DNA from: Porphyrobacter sp.
GTDB lineage: Bacteria > Pseudomonadota > Alphaproteobacteria > Sphingomonadales > Sphingomonadaceae
DNA length: 7,514 bases
Direction of reading: 5' to 3'
NCBI GenBank assembly: GCA_018991295.1
Contig: JAGKSZ010000191.1
Coordinates: 1 to 7,514 of the forward strand
The notes beneath the pieces are model-generated. The model was given only the letters and a program-made list of their open reading frames with translations. It was not told the origin of the DNA and did no database searches. Of this stretch, positions 1 through 5,778 are shown piece by piece (positions within the stretch are counted from its first letter, which is position 1; each line of letters opens with the position of its first letter). The translations under genes were made by a program, and so were the position numbers.

Positions 1-1
1 C

Positions 2-994
2 AAGCTGATCGAGGGCGCGCTGGTTGCGGGCTATGCGATGCGTGCGCGCGCGGCCTATATCTACATCCGCGGCGAATATATCCGCGAGGCCGAGACGCTG
101 CAGCGCGCCATCGAGGAAGCCTATGAGGCGGGCCTGATCGGCAAGAACGCCTGCGGGTCGGGCTACGATTTCGACGTCTTCATGCACCGCGGCGCGGGCG
201 CCTACATCTGCGGCGAAGAGACCGCGATGATCGAGAGCCTCGAAGGCAAGAAGGGCCAGCCGCGCCTCAAGCCTCCGTTCCCGGCAGGCGCGGGCCTCTA
301 TGGCTGCCCGACAACGGTCAACAACGTCGAAACCATCGCGGTTGCGCCGACGATCCTGCGCCGCGGCGCGAGCTGGTTCTCAAGCTTCGGGCGCGAGAAC
401 AACAAGGGCACCAAGCTCTTCCAGATCAGCGGCCACGTGGAAAAGCCCTGCGTCGTCGAAGAAGCGATGAGCATCAGTTTTGAAGAACTGATCGAAAAGC
501 ACTGCGGCGGCATCCGCGGCGGGTGGGACAACCTGCTCGCGGTTATCCCCGGCGGCTCCTCGGTTCCGCTGGTGCCGGCCGCGCAGATCCGCTCTGCGCC
601 GATGGATTTCGACGGGCTGAAGGAATTGGGCTCCGGCCTCGGCACGGCGGCGGTGATCGTCATGGACAAGTCCACCGACATCGTCCGCGCGATCAGCCGG
701 CTCAGCTACTTCTACAAGCACGAAAGCTGCGGCCAGTGCACCCCCTGCCGCGAGGGCACGGGCTGGATGTGGCGCATGATGGAACGCCTGCGCACCGGCG
801 ACGCGGCCATCGAGGAAATCGACATGCTGCAGGAAGTCACCAAGCAGGTCGAAGGCCACACCATCTGCGCGCTCGGCGATGCTGCCGCGTGGCCGATCCA
901 GGGCCTGATCCGCCACTTCCGCCCCGAGCTGGAACGCCGGATCGAGGAATACAATGCCAAGTTTTCGGCCGAGGTCAGGGAGGCTGCGGAGTGA
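2..994 (+). CDS. nuoF: NADH-quinone oxidoreductase subunit F (partial, 5' end missing)
   Basis: This is the FMN- and NADH-binding subunit at the tip of the complex I peripheral arm. It takes a hydride from NADH and passes electrons through FMN to cluster N3. The frame is open from the first complete codon at base 2 and about 330 residues are visible. Members of the family are usually around 430 residues, so roughly the first 100 lie outside the window. The motif GAYICGEETA (fragment residues 66-75) is the conserved segment near FMN/NADH. ESCGQCTPCREGTGW (C243, C246, C249) together with C289 in HTICALGDAAAW supplies the four ligands of the N3 [4Fe-4S] cluster. The methionine at base 38 is internal, because the upstream residues KLIEGALVAGYA also match the family. 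The gene ends in EVREAAE and its TGA overlaps the GTG start of the next frame. The missing N-terminus is only a window-edge effect. Confidence 0.98.
   Translation, partial: KLIEGALVAGYAMRARAAYIYIRGEYIREAETLQRAIEEAYEAGLIGKNACGSGYDFDVFMHRGAGAYICGEETAMIESLEGKKGQPRLKPPFPAGAGLYGCPTTVNNVETIAVAPTILRRGASWFSSFGRENNKGTKLFQISGHVEKPCVVEEAMSISFEELIEKHCGGIRGGWDNLLAVIPGGSSVPLVPAAQIRSAPMDFDGLKELGSGLGTAAVIVMDKSTDIVRAISRLSYFYKHESCGQCTPCREGTGWMWRMMERLRTGDAAIEEIDMLQEVTKQVEGHTICALGDAAAWPIQGLIRHFRPELERRIEEYNAKFSAEVREAAE
977..983 (+). promoter_or_regulatory. Strong ribosome binding site for the GTG-started orf123
   Basis: AGGGAGG lies 7 nt upstream of the GTG at 991, inside the last codons of nuoF. It is close to a consensus Shine-Dalgarno at ideal spacing. 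This is the main evidence that orf123 starts at GTG 991 and not at an internal ATG. Confidence 0.8.
979..990 (+). repeat. 12-nt repeat at gene junction, copy 1 (end of nuoF)
   Basis: GGAGGCTGCGGA sits immediately before the GTG start of orf123. The same 12 bases sit immediately before the ATG of orf90 at 3355-3366. In both places the bases encode the C-terminal EAAE of the upstream nuo gene and supply part of the Shine-Dalgarno site. The match is read directly from the sequence. Whether it reflects duplication or convergence is unknown. Confidence 0.75.
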
Positions 995-1362
995 GTAGCC
1001 AGACGCTCACCTATACCCCCGTTCGCGTGTTCGCCTTGGCCTGCTTTCTGGTCTGGGCGGCGCTTTCGGTGACGATGCTCTATGACATTGCGCAAAAGGG
1101 ATCGGAGGATTTCTTCGGCTCGGAAATGGTGTTTGCATCGGCCCTCAGTGGTCTGATCGCGGCGGCGGGCGCCTTCGGGGTCTGGACCAGGAGGCCTGTG
1201 GGAGCCGCGTTGGTGGTGATTGGCGCGGCGATCAATCATGTCGCCGGCATTTTTTCGGACGGCGTGCGCAGCGATTACAATTGGGCCTTCACCCTTTTGT
1301 CGGGCGCTCTGGCCGTGGTTGTTTGTGTGCACAGTTTCCTAGCGGATCAAAGTCATGCCTAA
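991..1362 (+). CDS. Unrecognised small membrane protein (123 aa) between nuoF and nuoG
   Basis: I do not recognise this protein. It has four hydrophobic stretches that look like membrane helices, at about residues 12-32, 45-65, 68-88 and 97-117. The intervening loops are short and include KGSEDFFGSE, WTRRPV and FSDGVRSDYN. It has no cysteine motif or other catalytic signature that I can see. The GTG start at 991 overlaps the nuoF stop as GTGA and has the strong site AGGGAGG 7 nt upstream. The 3' end overlaps the nuoG start by 8 nt (ATGCCTAA). Translation is therefore probably coupled on both sides. Codon use is less GC-biased than in the neighbouring nuo genes: AGT occurs four times, there are several TTG codons, one CTA, and a tandem AGG AGG arginine pair at 1189-1194. 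This fits a less constrained or more recently acquired gene. A role as an accessory subunit or assembly factor of complex I is inferred from position only. Confidence 0.82.
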   Translation: MSSQTLTYTPVRVFALACFLVWAALSVTMLYDIAQKGSEDFFGSEMVFASALSGLIAAAGAFGVWTRRPVGAALVVIGAAINHVAGIFSDGVRSDYNWAFTLLSGALAVVVCVHSFLADQSHA

Positions 1363-3370
1363 GGTTACCGTAGACGGTCAGGAAATCGAGGTCCCTGCGG
1401 GCGCCACTGTGCTTCAGGCGTGCGAGCTGGCGGGCAAGGAAATCCCGCGCTTCTGCTATCACGAGCGCCTCAGCATTGCGGGCAATTGCCGCATGTGTCT
1501 GGTCGAGGTGAAGCCCGGGCCGCCCAAGCCGCAGGCCTCCTGCGCGCTGCCGGCTGCCGAGGGTCAGGAAATCCGCACCGACTCCCCCATGGTCAAGAAG
1601 GCCCGCGAAGGGGTGATGGAGTTTTTGCTCATCAACCACCCGCTCGATTGCCCGATCTGCGACCAGGGCGGCGAGTGCGATTTGCAGGATCAGGCGGTGG
1701 CCTATGGGCGCGGCGGTTCGCGCTATCACGAGAACAAGCGCGCGGTGACCGAGAAGTACATGGGCCCGCTGATCAAGACGATCATGACCCGCTGCATCCA
1801 CTGCACCCGCTGCGTGCGCTTCTCGGAAGAGATCGCGGGCGTGGACGAAATCGGCGCGCTCTATCGCGGCGAGGACATGCAGATCACGACCTATCTGGAG
1901 CAGGCGGCGGCGCACGAGCTTTCGGCCAATGTCATTGACCTGTGCCCGGTGGGTGCTTTGACCTCGCGGCCTTACGCGTTTGAGGCGCGGCCGTGGGAGC
2001 TGAAGAAGACCCTTAGCATCGACGTGTCGGACGCGGTGGGGGCGAATATCACGCTTCATTCCAAGGGCCGCGAAGTCATGCGCGCACTCCCGCGCGTCAA
2101 TGACGACGTCAACGAGGAGTGGCTCTCGGATAAGGGCCGCTATCAGGTCGACGGGTTGACCAAGCGCCGCCTCGACCGCGTGTGGGTGCGCCGCGATGGC
2201 CGCTTGCAGCCTGCCGATTGGACCGAGGCTTTCGGGATGATCGCGGGCGCTCTCGAAGGCGACAAGGGCAGCATCGCAGCGGTCGCGGGCGATCTGCTCG
2301 ATGCCGAGACGATGTTTGCCGCCAAGGCGCTGGTCAATGCCTGCGGCTCGCAACTGACCGAAGCGCGCCAGACCGGCATGACCTATGACGTGTCGAACCT
2401 TGCGGCGGTGAACTTCAACTCGGGCCTGGCCGGTATCGAGACCGCAGACGCGATCCTGATTGTCGGCAGCAATGTCCGCTGGGAAGCCGCGCTGCTCAAC
2501 GTCCGCTTGCGCAAGGCGGTAAAGGCGGGGGCCAAGGTCTTCATCATCGGCCCCGAGTGGGATCCGACCTATCCGGCGACCTTCCTCGGCTCCGATCTCA
2601 AGCTGCTGAACCGCGTGCCCAAGGAATTGGGTGACGTCATGAAGTCGGCCCAGCGTCCGGCGGTGATTGTGGGCGCGGCAGCACTGGCCAAGGGTGCGCT
2701 TCCGGCGGCGCTCAAGCTGGTCGACAAGTTTGGCCTCGTGAAGGATGGCTGGAACGGCTTCAACGTGCTGCACATTTCGGCGGCGCGCATGGGCTCGCTT
2801 ATGCTGGGCTTCACGCTGCCGGGCGGGATGGGCGACATCGCCGCCGCTGCGCCTAAGGTGCTGCTCAGCCTTGGCGCGGACGAGATGGATTATGCGCCCT
2901 ACGCGGGCAGCCTCAAGGTCTATATCGGCCACCACGGCGACAAGGGCGCGCATCACGCCGACATCATTCTGCCGGGCGCTTCCTATGCCGAGAAGGACGG
3001 GACCTACGTCAACGCCGAAGGCCGGGTGCAGTTCGCCGAGAAGGCGGTTTTCGCCCCCGGCGACGCGCGTGAAGACTGGACGATCCTGCGCGCGCTGGCC
3101 GATGCGCTGGGCGTGACGGTCGGCTTCGACAGCTTCGACCAGCTTCAGGCCGCGATGATCGCTGCCGTGCCCGCACTGGGAGAAGAGAGCCTCGCCGATT
3201 ACGGCGCGCTCCCCAAGGCGGACAGCAGCGCCAAGTTCGAGGGCGAGCTTGCGGGCTACCCGATCAAGGACTTCTACCTCACCAACCCCATCGCCCGCGC
3301 CAGCGAGGTGATGCAGCGCTGCTCGGACGAGCTGCTCCACGGGGCAGATGTGAAGGAGGCTGCGGAATGA
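1355..3370 (+). CDS. nuoG: NADH-quinone oxidoreductase subunit G
   Basis: This is the largest peripheral-arm subunit. It carries electrons from the NADH module toward NuoI. The 671 residues are a normal length for alphaproteobacteria. The N-terminal ferredoxin-like domain holds the N1b [2Fe-2S] ligands C34, C45, C48 and C63. HPLDCPICDQGGEC gives the N5 set H95, C99, C102 and C108, with histidine as the unusual ligand. RCIHCTRC (C147, C150, C153) with C197 in DLCPVG gives N4. From about residue 215 a degenerate molybdopterin-oxidoreductase-like domain runs to the C-terminus. It has no cysteine quartet where some bacteria bind the additional N7 cluster. The ATG at 1355 lies inside the end of orf123 with no good Shine-Dalgarno of its own, which suggests translational coupling. 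MPKVTVDGQEIEVPAGATVL is the expected family N-terminus. The gene ends in DVKEAAE and its stop overlaps orf90 as ATGA. Confidence 0.98.
   Translation: MPKVTVDGQEIEVPAGATVLQACELAGKEIPRFCYHERLSIAGNCRMCLVEVKPGPPKPQASCALPAAEGQEIRTDSPMVKKAREGVMEFLLINHPLDCPICDQGGECDLQDQAVAYGRGGSRYHENKRAVTEKYMGPLIKTIMTRCIHCTRCVRFSEEIAGVDEIGALYRGEDMQITTYLEQAAAHELSANVIDLCPVGALTSRPYAFEARPWELKKTLSIDVSDAVGANITLHSKGREVMRALPRVNDDVNEEWLSDKGRYQVDGLTKRRLDRVWVRRDGRLQPADWTEAFGMIAGALEGDKGSIAAVAGDLLDAETMFAAKALVNACGSQLTEARQTGMTYDVSNLAAVNFNSGLAGIETADAILIVGSNVRWEAALLNVRLRKAVKAGAKVFIIGPEWDPTYPATFLGSDLKLLNRVPKELGDVMKSAQRPAVIVGAAALAKGALPAALKLVDKFGLVKDGWNGFNVLHISAARMGSLMLGFTLPGGMGDIAAAAPKVLLSLGADEMDYAPYAGSLKVYIGHHGDKGAHHADIILPGASYAEKDGTYVNAEGRVQFAEKAVFAPGDAREDWTILRALADALGVTVGFDSFDQLQAAMIAAVPALGEESLADYGALPKADSSAKFEGELAGYPIKDFYLTNPIARASEVMQRCSDELLHGADVKEAAE
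3353..3359 (+). promoter_or_regulatory. Strong ribosome binding site for orf90
   Basis: AAGGAGG lies 7 nt before the ATG at 3367, within the last codons of nuoG. It has the same spacing and nearly the same sequence as the site before orf123. It supports orf90 as a translated gene despite its small size. Confidence 0.8.
3355..3366 (+). repeat. 12-nt repeat at gene junction, copy 2 (end of nuoG)
   Basis: GGAGGCTGCGGA is identical to bases 979-990 and lies at the same offset, ending directly before the start codon of an accessory frame. The encoded tails are also alike: DVKEAAE here and EVREAAE at the end of nuoF. Confidence 0.75.
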
Positions 3371-3639
3371 TCCAGCTTCCCGATGCCCTGCGCAGGTTGC
3401 CCTTCGTTTTTTACGCACTCGCAGCGATCCTGTTCGTCTGGAATCTGGGCAACCAGTGGGTCGTGATGAGCGCGATGACATCCATGTCGGACGTTTCGCT
3501 CGATGGTCTGGTGACAGGATCGCAAAAGTCGGCAGCGCTCTACCGGGCCGTGATCGAGGCGGCCTACATGGTGGCCAACGGCGCAATGCTCCACGCTCTC
3601 ATTGCCATATTCGACAAGCTGAAAGGCACGGGCGAATGA
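3367..3639 (+). CDS. Unrecognised small membrane protein (90 aa) between nuoG and nuoH
   Basis: I do not recognise this protein. Residues about 12-36 (beginning PFVFYALAAILFVWNLG) form a clear hydrophobic helix. Residues about 60-83 form a second, weaker one, with an acidic E64 and N71 within it. Between them is a polar loop of about 25 residues (TSMSDVSLDGLVTGSQKS). The N-terminus is basic (RR at 9-10) and the C-terminus is charged (DKLKGTGE). The ATG at 3367 overlaps the nuoG stop as ATGA behind the near-consensus AAGGAGG. The stop overlaps the nuoH start as ATGA. It is flanked by the last peripheral-arm gene and the first membrane-arm gene, so an accessory role at the arm junction or in membrane assembly is conceivable. 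That is inference from location only. I see no similarity to orf123 beyond general hydrophobicity. Confidence 0.82.
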   Translation: MIQLPDALRRLPFVFYALAAILFVWNLGNQWVVMSAMTSMSDVSLDGLVTGSQKSAALYRAVIEAAYMVANGAMLHALIAIFDKLKGTGE

Positions 3640-4682
3640 CCGCCTTCTTCCAATCCCTCGGCCTGCCTTACGAATGGGCCTGGACCGTCGCGACGCTCGC
3701 CGCGATCCTGATTGTCTCGCTACTCGTCATGTTCAGCGTCGCCATGGTGATCTATGTCGACCGCAAGGTGCTGGGCGCGATCATGATGCGGCGGGGGCCC
3801 AATGTGGTCGGGCCTTTCGGGCTGCTGCAGAGCTTCGCGGATGGCCTCAAGGTCTTCCTGCAGGAAACCATCATTCCGAGCGCCGCGAACAAGGGCATCT
3901 TCCTGATCGCGCCGATTATCACCTTCACCGTCGCGCTCGCGGCGTGGGCGGTGATCCCGTTCGATGCGGGCGTGGTGATTTCGGACATCAATGTGGGCCT
4001 CCTCTACATCCTCGCGATCTCCTCGATGGGGGTTTACGGCGTGGTGATGAGCGGGTGGGCGTCGAACTCCAAATACCCGTTCTTCTCAGCGATGCGTGCC
4101 TCGGCGCAAATGATCTCCTACGAGGTCTCGATCGGTTTCGTGCTGGTCTGCGTCGTGCTGTTTGCGGGCACCTTCAACATCAGCGGCATCGTCAACGCGC
4201 AGCAGGGCTTCGGGCTCGGCATCATCAACGCCTATGCGGTCCACCCGCTGCTCTTCCCGATGTGGGTGGTGTTCTTCATCTCGGCGCTCGCCGAGACGGC
4301 GCGCGCGCCCTTCGACCTGACCGAAGCCGAGAGCGAGCTCGTCGCGGGCTACCAGACCGAATATTCCTCGATGAGCTTCGCGCTGTTCTGGCTCGGCGAA
4401 TACGCAAACATCCTGCTGATGTGCTCGCTGAACACGCTGCTGTTCTGGGGTGGGTGGCTGCCGCCGCTCGACATTCCGGTGCTTTACATGGTGCCGGGGA
4501 TCATCTGGTTCCTGCTGAAGACCTTCGTGTTCTTCTTCATGTTCAGCTGGATCTGGGCGACCGTGCCGCGTTACCGCTACGACCAGCTGATGCGCCTCGG
4601 GTGGAAGGTGTTCCTGCCGATGAGCCTGGTGTTCGTCGCGGTGACCAGCGGCTACCTGATGGCGATGGGGCATTTCGGATGA
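3636..4682 (+). CDS. nuoH: NADH-quinone oxidoreductase subunit H
   Basis: This membrane subunit (ND1 homologue, 348 aa, about eight helices) forms the quinone chamber with NuoB/NuoD and links the peripheral and membrane arms. Conserved family blocks are visible. VDRKVLGAIMMRRGPNVVGP (residues 41-60) is followed by LLQSFADGLK (63-72). SAQMISYEVS includes E163. ETARAPFDLTEAESELVAGY (220-239) is the characteristic acidic loop around the quinone site. The ATG at 3636 overlaps the stop of orf90 by 4 nt, with a modest AAAGG site 9 nt upstream. The N-terminus MTAFFQSLGLPYEWAWTVAT and the total length suit the family, whereas an upstream extension would read through orf90 in another frame. The stop overlaps orf159 as ATGA. 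Confidence 0.98.
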   Translation: MTAFFQSLGLPYEWAWTVATLAAILIVSLLVMFSVAMVIYVDRKVLGAIMMRRGPNVVGPFGLLQSFADGLKVFLQETIIPSAANKGIFLIAPIITFTVALAAWAVIPFDAGVVISDINVGLLYILAISSMGVYGVVMSGWASNSKYPFFSAMRASAQMISYEVSIGFVLVCVVLFAGTFNISGIVNAQQGFGLGIINAYAVHPLLFPMWVVFFISALAETARAPFDLTEAESELVAGYQTEYSSMSFALFWLGEYANILLMCSLNTLLFWGGWLPPLDIPVLYMVPGIIWFLLKTFVFFFMFSWIWATVPRYRYDQLMRLGWKVFLPMSLVFVAVTSGYLMAMGHFG

Positions 4683-5158
4683 TCGGCTTGGCTTTGATGG
4701 CGCAGGCGATGGTCGAGACGCTCGACACGCGGCCGCAGCCGGAAATCCCGGCGACGGCGTTCGCCTGCAGCCTTGCGCGCGCGAGTGCCGATGGATTGGC
4801 GACGGAAAGCTTTGACTTGCGGGGTCTCATTCCTGTCGCGCCCAAGGGGCATTTGCCCAATGCCAGCTTCACGATGGCGCTGGACAGCGCAACCGGAAGC
4901 CCGCTCGCCGGGCGCGCATCGGTCACCCCGAGCAGCGCGGGCGATTGGTTCCGCGATTACCAGATCTCGCGCCGCGTTGGCTCCGCGCTTTACATCATCA
5001 ATCTGAAATTGCGCCGCGAAGGCCAATCGGTGGCCCACGTCACAGTCTATGACGACAGCTGGAACGCCGGGCGCAATGGCCAGTCGTTCGAGCCCTTTCG
5101 TTACGACGCTGCCGGGCTGTGCAAGGCCGACTTTTCGCCGAAAGTGCAGGGATCATGA
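4679..5158 (+). CDS. Unrecognised 159-aa protein between nuoH and nuoI
   Basis: I do not recognise this protein. It is not a typical integral membrane protein. The only hydrophobic stretches are a short N-terminal one (MIGLALMAQAMV) and a segment around GSALYIINLKL (101-111). The first ten residues end in AQA, which could be a signal peptidase site. The n-region lacks a positive charge and the hydrophobic core is very short, so export is uncertain. Two cysteines, C30 and C148, near the two ends could form a disulfide if the protein is periplasmic. The middle alternates polar and hydrophobic residues and looks beta-rich. The ATG at 4679 overlaps the nuoH stop (ATGA), with GATGGGG 8 nt upstream and no alternative start in the nearby upstream codons. 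Its own stop overlaps the nuoI ATG as ATGA. Tight coupling on both sides supports expression with complex I. Its function is unknown. Confidence 0.8.
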   Translation: MIGLALMAQAMVETLDTRPQPEIPATAFACSLARASADGLATESFDLRGLIPVAPKGHLPNASFTMALDSATGSPLAGRASVTPSSAGDWFRDYQISRRVGSALYIINLKLRREGQSVAHVTVYDDSWNAGRNGQSFEPFRYDAAGLCKADFSPKVQGS

Positions 5159-5643
5159 CCACCGTCTCCCACCTCATCAAGAGCTTCACCCTCTGGGAAT
5201 TCCTCAAGGCGCACGCCTTGACGCTGAAGTATTTCTTCAAGCCCAAGGTGACGATCAACTACCCCTTCGAGAAGGCTCCGCTCAGCCCCCGCTTCCGCGG
5301 CGAGCACGCTTTGCGGCGCTATCCCAACGGCGAGGAACGCTGCATCGCGTGCAAGCTGTGCGAGGCCGTGTGCCCCGCGCAGGCGATCACCATCGAGAGC
5401 GAACCGCGTGAAGACGGCAGCCGCCGCACCACCCGCTACGATATCGACATGACCAAGTGCATCTTCTGCGGCTTCTGCCAGGAAGCCTGCCCGGTAGATG
5501 CCATCGTGGAAGGCCCGAACTTCGAATATTCGACCGAAACCCGCGAGGAGCTGCTTTACGACAAGGCCAAGCTGCTTGCGAATGGTGACAAATGGGAAAG
5601 GGCCATCGCGGCCAACCTTGAAGCCGACGCACCCTATCGCTAG
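5155..5643 (+). CDS. nuoI: NADH-quinone oxidoreductase subunit I
   Basis: This is the 8Fe ferredoxin-type subunit (TYKY homologue, 162 aa). It holds clusters N6a and N6b, which carry electrons from NuoG toward N2 in NuoB near the quinone site. Two classic binding motifs are present: CIACKLCEAVCP (C63, C66, C69, C73) and CIFCGFCQEACP (C102, C105, C108, C112). As usual in such ferredoxins, the last cysteine of each motif is expected to ligate the other cluster. The N-terminal amphipathic part (LIKSFTLWEFLKAHALTLKY) is the expected membrane-surface anchor. Length and sequence are typical of alphaproteobacteria. The ATG overlaps the stop of orf159 by 4 nt and its Shine-Dalgarno is weak (AGGG only 3 nt away), so coupling to orf159 is likely. 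The stop is TAG, and it is followed by the only sizeable gap in the window. Confidence 0.98.
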   Translation: MTTVSHLIKSFTLWEFLKAHALTLKYFFKPKVTINYPFEKAPLSPRFRGEHALRRYPNGEERCIACKLCEAVCPAQAITIESEPREDGSRRTTRYDIDMTKCIFCGFCQEACPVDAIVEGPNFEYSTETREELLYDKAKLLANGDKWERAIAANLEADAPYR

Positions 5644-5778
5644 GGCGCGCCGAACATAACACAATGCGTGCAAGGGGCGGGCGGACGACCGGCTCTTGTA
5701 TGGAGACTATGGGATCAATCTGGACGGTTTTGTGCTTGGCCCCGGGATGGGGGCAGGGCGCAGGACACGGGGATCATC
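5644..5778 (+). other. 135-nt nuoI-nuoJ intergenic spacer
   Basis: This is the only non-coding stretch of any size here. I see no tRNA and no convincing sigma70-type promoter; TTGTAT at 5696-5701 has no good -10 partner. There is no terminator with a T-run. Two weak inverted repeats are present. GCGCGC (5645-5650) can pair with GCGTGC (5666-5671), with one G-T wobble, around an AT-rich 15-nt loop (CGAACATAACACAAT). GCCCC (5739-5743) can pair with GGGGC (5750-5754). The 3' end supplies GGGGA, 5 nt before the nuoJ ATG. The spacer could hold an RNA processing or stability site, a weak internal promoter, or the remains of a lost accessory frame. None of these is demonstrated. Confidence 0.6.

Noticed and set aside
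523..990. Upstream extension of orf123 from an ATG inside nuoF
   Set aside because: This part is the shifted frame of conserved nuoF, with an arginine- and proline-rich translation. The GTG at 991 with AGGGAGG at ideal spacing is the better start.
1189..1194. AGGAGG inside orf123 as an internal ribosome binding site
   Set aside because: No in-frame or out-of-frame start with a plausible downstream gene lies at suitable spacing. It is more simply a tandem rare arginine codon pair.
1289..3586. 765-codon open frame on the minus strand opposite nuoG
   Set aside because: It is antisense to a complete nuoG with all cluster motifs. Long antisense frames arise from GC-rich third positions. The translation is low-complexity, rich in R, A, H and D, with no recognisable domain.
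991..3639. orf123 and orf90 as paralogues
   Set aside because: Beyond the shared upstream 12-mer and general hydrophobicity, I see no alignable residues. They differ in length and in helix number.
3674..4678. Upstream extension of orf159 across nuoH
   Set aside because: It is a shifted-frame shadow of nuoH. The overlapping ATG at 4679 gives a sensible start.
5696..5724. Possible promoter in the nuoI-nuoJ spacer (TTGTAT as -35)
   Set aside because: No acceptable -10 hexamer lies at 16-18 nt spacing, so it cannot be called from sequence.
5739..5754. GCCCC/GGGGC hairpin as a terminator
   Set aside because: The stem is only 5 bp, there is no downstream T-run, and it would cut the operon before nuoJ. 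It is probably a chance event in GC-rich DNA.
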